NCBI GenBank assembly: GCA_021802185.1
Contig: JAKAAV010000178.1
Coordinates: 1 to 5,461 of the forward strand
Reading direction: 5' to 3'
DNA from: Chloroflexota bacterium
GTDB taxonomy: Bacteria > Chloroflexota > Limnocylindria > Limnocylindrales > CSP1-4
Length of the DNA: 5,461 bases
A program made the position numbers and the translations under genes. Each line of letters starts with the position of its first letter. Position 1 is the stretch's first letter. The notes beneath the pieces were generated by a model that searched no databases, had not been told where the DNA came from, and worked only from the letters and a program-made list of their open reading frames with translations. This document shows positions 1 to 4,971 of this stretch, one piece after another.

Positions 1-81
1 GAGCCGTTCCGGTCGCACGTCACGGTCGCGCGAGCCGTTCCGGTCGCACGTCACGGTCCCGATCGCACGTCACGGTCCCGG
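1..81. repeat. short degenerate tandem repeat at the left edge
   Basis: A 15-base core, TCGCACGTCACGGTC, occurs three times, at 13-27, 44-58 and 63-77. The first two copies belong to a longer match: 1-27 and 32-58 are identical over 27 bases, giving a 31-bp period. The second and third copies are spaced 19 bp apart and share the flank TCACGGTCCCG (51-61 and 70-80). The array therefore mixes a 31-bp and a 19-bp period, and it may continue to the left outside the window. I cannot assign a function. It lies in sequence with no credible reading frame, so it is probably intergenic. Slipped-strand duplication is the simplest origin. Confidence 0.8.
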
Positions 82-443
82 TCGGACCACGCAGTCCCTG
101 CAGACGCGCATGCGTCCAGGACGCTCGGACGAACGCCCGATGACGCGCCGGACGAATGCCGCCGCCGTGTTGCGCGCCCGGTGCAGGCGGGCGCATGGGG
201 CTTGCGCCGGCGTAGTAATGTCTGTCGCGACCGGAAGGAGCCTCGCAGCAGGAGCCCCGACAACTCAAGATCGCCGCCACCACGGCCGACCTCGCGTCGT
301 CGTTCTCCACCCCGCCGCCGCTCTTCGGTGGCACACGTTGGCCCGTGTTCCTCCCGGTGCTCCCATGCCCGAGATCTGCCGTGTGCGGCCCATCCCACCG
401 CCATCGCCCGCTGACGGCGATGTCCTGGTAGATCGGAGGGATC
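82..443. other. non-coding leader/intergenic stretch upstream of the NlpC/P60 gene
   Basis: No gene is supported here. Several frames are open because the DNA is GC-rich, but their translations are Arg/Ser/Pro-rich, show no recognisable domain, and lack the strong G/C third-position bias of the real genes nearby. Structure visible: a 7-bp perfect stem at 174-180/188-194 (GCGCCCG with CGGGCGC, 7-nt loop) and a 7-bp perfect stem at 402-408/416-422 (CATCGCC with GGCGATG, 7-nt loop). The second ends 12 bases before the ribosome binding site of the next gene. Neither stem has a T-tract, so they are not classical terminators. I looked for a c-di-AMP (ydaO) riboswitch, often found before such cell-wall hydrolase genes, and could not establish one. 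No confident promoter was found. Confidence 0.55.
435..440 (+). promoter_or_regulatory. ribosome binding site of the NlpC/P60 gene
   Basis: GGAGGG lies three bases before the GTG at 444, a strong but rather tightly spaced Shine-Dalgarno sequence. It decides the start, because translation from this GTG gives a complete signal peptide. It is flanked by GATC at 431-434 and GATC at 440-443. These could pair as a 4-bp stem with most of the ribosome binding site in the loop, though so short a stem may be meaningless. Confidence 0.7.
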
Positions 444-1169
444 GTGGGACAGGTCTCACGACTTCGGGTCGCGGCATTGGCGACCCTCGCGTCCTTCTCG
501 TTCAGCGCCGTGATGGCAGTGGCCCCGCCCTCCGCCGCGGCGTCCTCCACAACACTGGCCGATCGCGTCATCGCCGACGCGATGACCCACCTCAACGCCC
601 CCTACGTGTGGGGCACCGATGGCCCGCGAACCTTCGACTGCTCGGGCCTCGTCTTCCGCGTCTTCGCCGACAACGGCCTGGCCGGGCTGCTCGATGACTC
701 CCACAGCGCCTACACGGACTACCGGATCTTCCTCCGGGAGGGTCGGGCGAGCCGGACGGGCGGCCAGCCAGGGGATCTCGTCGTCTACGGCGGCGGCTCC
801 CACGTCGGCATCTACCTCGGGAACGGCAGGGTGATCAGCGCGCTCGTCGAGGGCGTCAAGGTCACCGGCGTGTTTGCGCTCACCACGCCGTTCACGGCCT
901 TCCTGCACACCGGGCTGAGCGCGCGCACGGTCCCCGACGCCACTCTGTCCTCGTACGTGCGCCCCTCGACCGCGACCCGCTACACCTCGGTCGCGGTGAA
1001 TCTCCGCTCGGGTCCGAGCCTCACGAGCCCGCGGCTCACCGTGCTTGGCGCGGGGACCCGCGTGACCGCGCTCCGGTCGACGCGCGACGCCGCCGGCCGC
1101 ACGTGGGACGAGGTCCGGACGCCGGCCGGCGCGGTCGGCTGGGTGGCGGGCTGGCTTCTGCGGGCCTGA
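444..1169 (+). CDS. secreted NlpC/P60-family cell-wall peptidase with C-terminal SH3b domain
   Basis: A 241-residue protein starting at GTG behind GGAGGG. Residues 1-33 look like a Sec signal peptide: R6/R8, a hydrophobic core around 9-28, and a possible Ala-rich cleavage site near 31-34. It is therefore probably exported to the wall. Residues 36-155 are an NlpC/P60 domain: the PYVWG segment at 53-57, catalytic Cys66 in DCSG, GDLVVYGG at 110-117, and catalytic His120 in SHVGIYLGNG. Known members hydrolyse peptide bonds in peptidoglycan stems, usually next to D-isoglutamate or meso-diaminopimelate. Residues 170-241 fit an SH3b domain (VNLRSGPS at 185-192, VGWVAGWLL at 231-239), typically used to bind the wall. 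Oddity: the third catalytic position, 12 residues after His120, is Ser132 instead of the usual His. The gene stands alone, with a strong terminator downstream and ldh convergent to it. The family call is firm; the substrate is inference. Confidence 0.9.
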   Translation: MGQVSRLRVAALATLASFSFSAVMAVAPPSAAASSTTLADRVIADAMTHLNAPYVWGTDGPRTFDCSGLVFRVFADNGLAGLLDDSHSAYTDYRIFLREGRASRTGGQPGDLVVYGGGSHVGIYLGNGRVISALVEGVKVTGVFALTTPFTAFLHTGLSARTVPDATLSSYVRPSTATRYTSVAVNLRSGPSLTSPRLTVLGAGTRVTALRSTRDAAGRTWDEVRTPAGAVGWVAGWLLRA

Positions 1170-1237
1170 CATCCGCGAGGGCATCCGGCAGGGCTGTCCT
1201 CGAGTCGCGTGGCGGCGAGGCACGCGCGACGATCGAC

Positions 1238-1270
1238 CGAAAGGACCGGGCGAGACGCCCGGTCCTTTCG
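1238..1270. terminator. bidirectional hairpin terminator between convergent genes
   Basis: A perfect 15-bp inverted repeat, CGAAAGGACCGGGCG at 1238-1252 and its exact complement at 1256-1270, encloses a 3-nt AGA loop. The stem has a GC-rich centre and an A3/T3 segment near its base, so in either direction the transcript ends a GC hairpin with a short U-run inside the stem. It lies 68 bp after the NlpC/P60 stop codon and 28 bp beyond the ldh stop codon on the other strand, the expected place for a shared terminator of a convergent pair. There is no long T-tract, as is common in high-GC bacteria. Confidence 0.88.
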
Positions 1271-1298
1271 TGTTCCGCGGCCACGTCCGCGTCCGGCC

Positions 1299-2255
1299 CT
1301 ACGAGCGCTCGACGTCCCGGATCGTCTCCCGGAGGATCTGCGCAGACCGCTGGAGCCCGGAGCGCTCGCCGTCGTCGAGCTCGAGCCGGAGCGCCTGGAC
1401 AACGCCGCGCCGGTCGATCACGGTCGGCAGGCTGAACGAGACGTCGCCCATCCCGTAGTAGTCGTCGATCAGGCTCGACACGGACAGCACGGTGCGCTGG
1501 TCCCGCACGATCGCCTCGACCAGCCGCAGCAGCCCCGCCCCGATCGCGTAGTAGGTCGCGCCCTTGCGCTCGATGATCGCGTACGCCGCGTCGCGCGTCT
1601 GGCGGAAGATCTCCTCCATCGCCGCGGGCTCGTGCGCGCGCCCCTGGGCCGCGCAGAACGCGGGCAGGCGCATCCCGGCGATGTTCGCGAGCGACCACAC
1701 GGGGACCTCGCTGTCGCCGTGCTCGCCGATGATGTAGGCGTGGACGCTCCGCGGGTCCACGCTGAAGTACTCGCTGAGGAGGTAGCGGAACCGGGCGGTG
1801 TCGAGGATCGTGCCGGAGCCGATCACCCGTTCCGGCGGCAGCCCCGAGAGCCGCCACGTCTCGTACGTCAGCACGTCGACGGGGTTCGTGGCCACGAGGA
1901 TGATCCCGTCGGGGTTCGCCCGGGCGACGGCCGGGATGATCTGCCGGAAGATCGCGGTGTTGCGGCGCGACAGCTCGAGACGCGTCTCGCCGGGTCGCTG
2001 TGCCGCGCCCGCGGTGATCACCGTGACCTCGGCCCCGGCGCAGTCCTCGTACGTGCCCGCCCAGACCCTCGCGGGCGGCGCGAACGGGACGCCGTGGACG
2101 AGGTCCATCGCCTCGCCCTCGGCGCGCTCGCGGTTCACGTCGACGAGGACGATCTCGGGCGCGAGCCCGCTGAGGAGCAGCGTGTACGCGAACGTCGCGC
2201 CGACGTTGCCCACGCCGACGATGGCCACGCGAGTGCTGACCCTCTCTCCCGTCAT
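1299..2255 (-). CDS. ldh: L-lactate dehydrogenase, probably FBP-activated
   Basis: 318 residues if started at the ATG at 2255, close to the usual length of the family. The enzyme interconverts pyruvate and L-lactate with NADH/NAD+ in the cytoplasm, regenerating NAD+ in fermentation. Visible features: Rossmann motif GVGNVG at 14-19; Asp39 at the end of the second strand, favouring NAD; Gln86 and Arg92 in the loop AAQRPGETR, where Gln marks lactate rather than malate specificity; Asn124 in ATNPVDV; Asp152 and Arg155 in LDTARFR; catalytic His179 in GEHGDSEVPVW; Thr234 in KGATYYAIG. Arg157 and His172 match the two residues tied to fructose-1,6-bisphosphate activation in Bacillus-type enzymes (Arg173, His188), so allosteric control is likely. 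The frame is open 44 codons further upstream, but that part is Arg/Pro-rich and runs back through the palindromes, so the internal ATG is preferred. It has no Shine-Dalgarno sequence and is probably leaderless. It is monocistronic, and divergent from the deaminase gene. Confidence 0.95.
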   Translation of the reverse strand: MTGERVSTRVAIVGVGNVGATFAYTLLLSGLAPEIVLVDVNRERAEGEAMDLVHGVPFAPPARVWAGTYEDCAGAEVTVITAGAAQRPGETRLELSRRNTAIFRQIIPAVARANPDGIILVATNPVDVLTYETWRLSGLPPERVIGSGTILDTARFRYLLSEYFSVDPRSVHAYIIGEHGDSEVPVWSLANIAGMRLPAFCAAQGRAHEPAAMEEIFRQTRDAAYAIIERKGATYYAIGAGLLRLVEAIVRDQRTVLSVSSLIDDYYGMGDVSFSLPTVIDRRGVVQALRLELDDGERSGLQRSAQILRETIRDVERS

Positions 2256-2262
2256 CGGCGCG

Positions 2263-2291
2263 ACTCTACCGGACGGCGGCACGGCCGTCGA
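2263..2291 (-). promoter_or_regulatory. predicted leaderless promoter of ldh
   Basis: Read on the minus strand: a -35-like TCGACG (2291-2286, four of six matches to TTGACA), a 17-bp spacer, and a -10-like TAGAGT (2268-2263, four of six matches to TATAAT). Seven bases then separate the -10 box from the ATG at 2255. Transcription would begin at or within about a base of the start codon, which explains why no Shine-Dalgarno sequence is present. This is a motif match by eye in GC-rich DNA, so it is a moderate-confidence inference. Confidence 0.5.
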
Positions 2292-2306
2292 TCGGGACGC
2301 AGCGTG

Positions 2307-2342
2307 CGTGACGTCACGAGGCGGCCTCGCACGCGCCTCGTG
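2307..2342. promoter_or_regulatory. overlapping palindromes in the ldh/deaminase divergent region, possible operator
   Basis: Three nested symmetric elements occur in 36 bp. CGTGACGTCACG at 2307-2318 is a perfect 12-bp palindrome. CGAGGCGGCCTCG at 2317-2329 is a 6-bp inverted repeat around one base. CACGAGGCG (2315-2323) and CGCCTCGTG (2334-2342) form a 9-bp perfect inverted repeat with a 10-base spacer. They sit in the middle of the 143-bp region between two divergent genes, just upstream of the predicted ldh -35 box. This is a suitable place for a dimeric regulator to control ldh, the deaminase gene, or both. No regulator gene is in the window, and GC-rich DNA yields chance palindromes, so function is inferred from position only. 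Confidence 0.45.
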
Positions 2343-2398
2343 CAGCGTCGGCCGCAGCCGGTCACACTCGGCCCATCGCGATCGCACCGGAGACGAGG

Positions 2399-3013
2399 GT
2401 GGACGTGGAGACTGGCCGGGAGGCGCTGCCGCTGTCGTTCGAGGCCGTCACGCCCGACGATCGGAGCTGGAAGAAGCACGACTTCTACATGCGGCTGGCC
2501 GGCGTCGTCGAGACCGGGGCGAAGTGCCTCGGGAGCCGCGTGGGCGCGGTGGCGGTCCGCGACGACCGCGTGCTCGGGATGGGCTACAACGGGACGCCGA
2601 GCGGGTACCCGAACTGCACCGAGGAGGAGCGCGGCTGCCTCCGCTGCGCGCTGCGCCGGGATCGGCCGGCGGCGGGGCTGGCCGGGCAGCTCTACGACAT
2701 CTGCGTGTGCGTCCACGCGGAGCAGAACGTCACCGTGACGGCCTCCCGCTTCGGCGTCGCGCTCGCGGATGCCTGGGTGTACACGACCCTCCAGCCGTGC
2801 TTCGGGTGCCTCAAGGAGCTCATGCAGCTGCGGATCCAGGGCATCGTGTTCCTGCGCCCCTGGACGGCGTACCACCCGGAGTACGCGTGGGTCGAGGAAG
2901 AGTACCGGCGCCTGGCCGCGCACTACGGCTCGCGCGGGGGGCGGTTCCTTCGACTCGAGACGGGCGCTCCGGTGGTGGCGGTGGCGGCGTCGGTGGGCGG
3001 CCCGGTCGGGTGA
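2399..3013 (+). CDS. dCMP deaminase-like zinc-dependent cytidine/deoxycytidylate deaminase
   Basis: 204 residues from GTG, with GGAG at 2389-2392 six bases upstream; GTG at residue 3 is an alternative start. The fold is the cytidine/deoxycytidylate deaminase family. His106 and Glu108 in HAEQN, with Cys134 and Cys137 in PCFGC, give the zinc ligands and proton-shuttling glutamate. The N-terminal part, with HDFYMRLAG near 27-35, SRVGAVAVRDDRVLGMGYNG at 46-65 and PNC at 71-73, follows the dCMP deaminase/ComEB layout. The predicted reaction is dCMP to dUMP, feeding dTMP synthesis in the cytoplasm. Extra cysteines at 73, 80, 83, 102 and 104 between the substrate loop and HAE could form a second metal site, as known in some dCMP deaminases. 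The last 20 or so residues are Gly/Val/Ala-rich and look dispensable. It is the first of four co-directional genes, with tag following after 82 bp. The family is clear, but the substrate could be another (deoxy)cytidine compound. Confidence 0.85.
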   Translation: MDVETGREALPLSFEAVTPDDRSWKKHDFYMRLAGVVETGAKCLGSRVGAVAVRDDRVLGMGYNGTPSGYPNCTEEERGCLRCALRRDRPAAGLAGQLYDICVCVHAEQNVTVTASRFGVALADAWVYTTLQPCFGCLKELMQLRIQGIVFLRPWTAYHPEYAWVEEEYRRLAAHYGSRGGRFLRLETGAPVVAVAASVGGPVG

Positions 3014-3095
3014 CCGCGACGGCGTCGCGAAGCGGGAGGCGGCACGAGCCAGGCCCGGGGCGGCGGATGCGCCCGGCTGCAGGGACGACAGCCGG

Positions 3096-3752
3096 ATGAC
3101 GAGCGAGGCGCGGGCCGCCACCGAGGCGCGGGCCGCCACCGAGGCGCGGGACGCGACCGAGGCGACCGGCACGCCGGAGCCCCTGCCCCGCTGCTGGTGG
3201 GCTCCCGGCGAGATCCCAGGTGACCGCGCGATGGCCGAGTACCACGACGTCGAGTGGGGCGTGCCGGCGCACGGCGACGCGGTCCTGTTCGAGCGGCTCG
3301 CGCTCGAGTCGTTCCAGGCCGGGCTCTCGTGGTCGACCATCCTTCACAAGCGCCAGGCCTTCCGACGGGCGTTCGCCGGCTTCGACCCTTCGGCGGTCGC
3401 GGAGTTCGGCGAGGCCGACGTGGCGCGGCTGCTCGGTGACGCGGGGATCGTCCGGAACGCCGCGAAGATCGCGGCCACGATCGGGAACGCGCGGGGTGTC
3501 CTCGGCATCGCGCGCGAGGCCGGCTCGTTCGACGCCTGGCTCTGGGGCCGGCTGGACGGCCCACCCCGGAGGCTCCCGGCCGACGCGACGCGCTCCGACG
3601 TCCCAGACGCCGACCCGTTCGCCCACCGGCTGTCGCGCGACCTGCGCGCCCGGGGCTTCCGGTTCGTCGGCCCGACGATCGCCTACGCGTTCATGCAGTC
3701 GATCGGCATCGTCGACGACCACGTGCCGGGCTGCTGGCGCTACAGCAGCTGA
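3096..3752 (+). CDS. tag: DNA-3-methyladenine glycosylase I
   Basis: 218 residues from the ATG at 3096, with AGGGA at 3081-3085 as a somewhat distant ribosome binding site. The enzyme excises N3-methyladenine from alkylated DNA, starting base-excision repair. The family's zinc ligands are all present: Cys33, His50, His209 and Cys213 (Cys4, His17, His175 and Cys179 in E. coli Tag). Other signatures: AEYHDVEWGVP at 47-57 with Tyr49; LESFQAGLSW at 70-79 with the substrate-recognition Glu71 and Trp79; GDAGIVRNAAKI at 114-125; RGFRFVGPTIAYAFMQSIGIVDDHV near 186-210. Residues 1-30 are an extension not found in E. coli Tag, made of Glu/Ala/Arg/Thr repeats. The Met at residue 46 cannot be the start because it would remove Cys33. 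The gene lies between the deaminase and the nuclease genes on the same strand. The function call is firm; the true start is less certain. Confidence 0.93.
   Translation: MTSEARAATEARAATEARDATEATGTPEPLPRCWWAPGEIPGDRAMAEYHDVEWGVPAHGDAVLFERLALESFQAGLSWSTILHKRQAFRRAFAGFDPSAVAEFGEADVARLLGDAGIVRNAAKIAATIGNARGVLGIAREAGSFDAWLWGRLDGPPRRLPADATRSDVPDADPFAHRLSRDLRARGFRFVGPTIAYAFMQSIGIVDDHVPGCWRYSS
3105..3167 (+). repeat. in-frame 18-bp tandem repeat in the tag N-terminus
   Basis: The unit GAGGCGCGGGCCGCCACC occurs exactly at 3105-3122 and 3123-3140. A variant copy at 3141-3158 differs at three bases, and a 9-bp partial copy follows at 3159-3167. Each unit is six codons, giving EARAAT, EARAAT, EARDAT and EAT, so copy-number changes keep the frame. 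It encodes a low-complexity, probably disordered or weakly helical leader before the Tag zinc-binding Cys33. Replication slippage is the likely origin. Confidence 0.9.
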
Positions 3753-3873
3753 GCAGCGGGGACCTCGGCGTCGCCCCGTTCAGGGTCCTCCGGAAGGTCG
3801 TCCGGCCGGCGCCGCCACGGTTCGGCTGACGGGGCCTGCGATCCATCCCCGCCTCGGCGCATACTCGAATCCG
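3753..3873. other. intergenic gap between tag and the nuclease gene with a weak leaderless-type promoter
   Basis: This 121-bp gap has no reading frame of its own that I credit. CATACT at 3860-3865 matches four of six bases of TATAAT and ends eight bases before the ATG at 3874. With no Shine-Dalgarno sequence there, this resembles the ldh arrangement and suggests a leaderless transcript. I find no good -35 box (CTGCGA at 3836-3841, 18-bp spacer, three of six matches). Short 5-bp stems exist at 3757-3761/3774-3778 (CGGGG with CCCCG) and 3790-3794/3801-3805 (CCGGA with TCCGG), but neither is a convincing terminator. Read-through from tag therefore remains possible. Confidence 0.35.
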
Positions 3874-4971
3874 ATGGCGGCCCGCATCGTCCACTTCGCC
3901 GACCTGCACCTGGACGCCCCGTTCGCATGGGCCGAGCCCCGGACTTCGGCGCTCCGGCGCGCGAACCGCCGCCGCGCGCTCGAGAGGGTCGTCGCCCTCG
4001 CCGTCGACGAACGGGCCGATGCGATCACCTGCGCGGGCGACCTGTTCGAGCACGACCTCGTCACGCCCGACACCGTCGAGTTCCTCCGGCGCACGTTCGG
4101 CGACGCCGGCCGGCCCGTCCTGCTCGCGCCCGGCAACCACGACTGGTTCGGCCCGGAGAGCCCGTACGCCCGGGCGCGCTGGCCATCGAACGTCCACGTG
4201 TTCTCGGAGGAGACGCCCATCGCGTTCGATCTGTCCCCGGGCCTCCGCGTCTGGGGCATCGCGCATCGAGGGCCGGCGACGCCCCGGAACCTGATCGCGG
4301 GGATCCATGCCGATGGCGCCGCGGTCCACCTCGCGCTCGCGCACGCGTCGGAGTCGCGGATGCTCACCTGGCAGGGGGAGGGCAAGCAGGCGCACGCTCC
4401 GTTCGTGGCCGAGGACCTCGAGCGGGCGGGGATCGACCTCGCGCTGCTCGGCCACTACCACGCCCCGCGCGATGCCGAACGCTTCTCGTACCCGGGAAAC
4501 CCGGATCCTCTCGAGTTCGGCGAGGAGGGCGAGCGCGGGGCGCTGCTGGTGACGATCGCGGACGACGGCACCCTCCGGCGCGAGCGGCACTCGGTGGCGG
4601 TGAGCGAGGTGCACGACGTGTCCGTGGACGTGACCGGTGCGCGCGACCGCGACGAGGTGACGGCCGCGGTCGCCGCGGCGGTCCGCGAGCTCGCCGGCTG
4701 CGTGCGCACGACGCTGGAGGGAGAGCTCGGGACCGACGTGCAGCTCGACTGGCGCGAGCTGGCCGCGGCAGGACCGCACCTGGACGGCCTCGTGGTGCGG
4801 CCGGGACGGCTGTCGTGGGCGTACGACCTCGACGCGATCCGGGCGGAGCCGACGGTGCGTGGGGCGTTCCTGCGCGACGCCGACGGGATCCAGGACCCGG
4901 AGCTGCGGCGGCGCGTCGTCCTCACGGGACTCCGCGCCCTGGCCGGCCGTGACGACCTGGACGTGGCGTAG
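3874..4971 (+). CDS. SbcD/Mre11/YhaO-type metallophosphoesterase, DNA repair exonuclease
   Basis: 365 residues from ATG; no Shine-Dalgarno sequence is visible. The calcineurin-like phosphoesterase domain fills about residues 4-240, with all metal-binding motifs in order: Asp10 and His12 in FADLHLD, Asp56 in AGDLF, Asn88-His89-Asp90 in PGNHD, His157 in LALAHAS, and His194 and His196 in LLGHYHAP. These bind two metal ions (Mn2+ in characterised relatives). Known members are 3'-5' exonucleases and endonucleases acting on double-strand ends or hairpins with an SbcC/Rad50 ATPase. Residues about 240-360 form a C-terminal region of the kind that caps the nuclease and contacts the ATPase. It is somewhat shorter than the roughly 400 residues of E. 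coli SbcD and B. subtilis YhaO. Upstream frame extension is possible but begins out of frame within tag, and the chosen ATG sits directly before the first motif. The stop TAG abuts the ATG of the ATPase gene, supporting a two-gene unit. The exact subfamily (SbcD or YhaO) is undecided. Confidence 0.9.
   Translation: MAARIVHFADLHLDAPFAWAEPRTSALRRANRRRALERVVALAVDERADAITCAGDLFEHDLVTPDTVEFLRRTFGDAGRPVLLAPGNHDWFGPESPYARARWPSNVHVFSEETPIAFDLSPGLRVWGIAHRGPATPRNLIAGIHADGAAVHLALAHASESRMLTWQGEGKQAHAPFVAEDLERAGIDLALLGHYHAPRDAERFSYPGNPDPLEFGEEGERGALLVTIADDGTLRRERHSVAVSEVHDVSVDVTGARDRDEVTAAVAAAVRELAGCVRTTLEGELGTDVQLDWRELAAAGPHLDGLVVRPGRLSWAYDLDAIRAEPTVRGAFLRDADGIQDPELRRRVVLTGLRALAGRDDLDVA

Noticed and set aside
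233..239. GAAGGAG, a strong Shine-Dalgarno-like word
   Set aside because: No ATG, GTG or TTG lies at a usable distance, and no coding-like frame follows.
1..414. An open plus-strand frame running from the left edge to a stop at 412-414, possibly the end of a cut gene
   Set aside because: The translation is Arg/Ser/Pro-rich with no domain, its third codon positions lack the G/C bias of the real genes, and part of it is the tandem repeat.
100..443. c-di-AMP (ydaO) riboswitch before the NlpC/P60 gene
   Set aside because: A faint likeness exists near 125-155, but the conserved blocks and pairing of that riboswitch cannot be assembled from the sequence.
110..697. Plus-strand open frame of 195 codons
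   Set aside because: It overlaps the NlpC/P60 gene by about 250 bases in another frame, and its sequence there is an Arg-rich shadow.
2256..2387. N-terminal extension of LDH by 44 residues
   Set aside because: The extension is Arg/Pro-rich, crosses the palindromes and predicted promoter, and would exceed normal LDH length.
1209..2738. Plus-strand open frame of 509 codons antisense to ldh
   Set aside because: It is a mirror of the ldh codon structure in GC-rich DNA, continues out of frame into the deaminase gene, and has no recognisable domain.
2252..3340. Minus-strand open frame of 362 codons antisense to the deaminase and tag
   Set aside because: The opposite strand encodes two clear enzyme families; this translation is Arg/Pro/His-rich without motifs.
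3757..3805. Short stems after tag as a possible terminator
   Set aside because: Only 5-bp stems with no T-run; such pairings are expected by chance at this GC content.
3220..3873. Upstream extension of the nuclease frame, which stays open for 218 codons before the chosen ATG
   Set aside because: It overlaps tag in another frame and is low-complexity; the first phosphoesterase motif begins just after the ATG at 3874, as expected.
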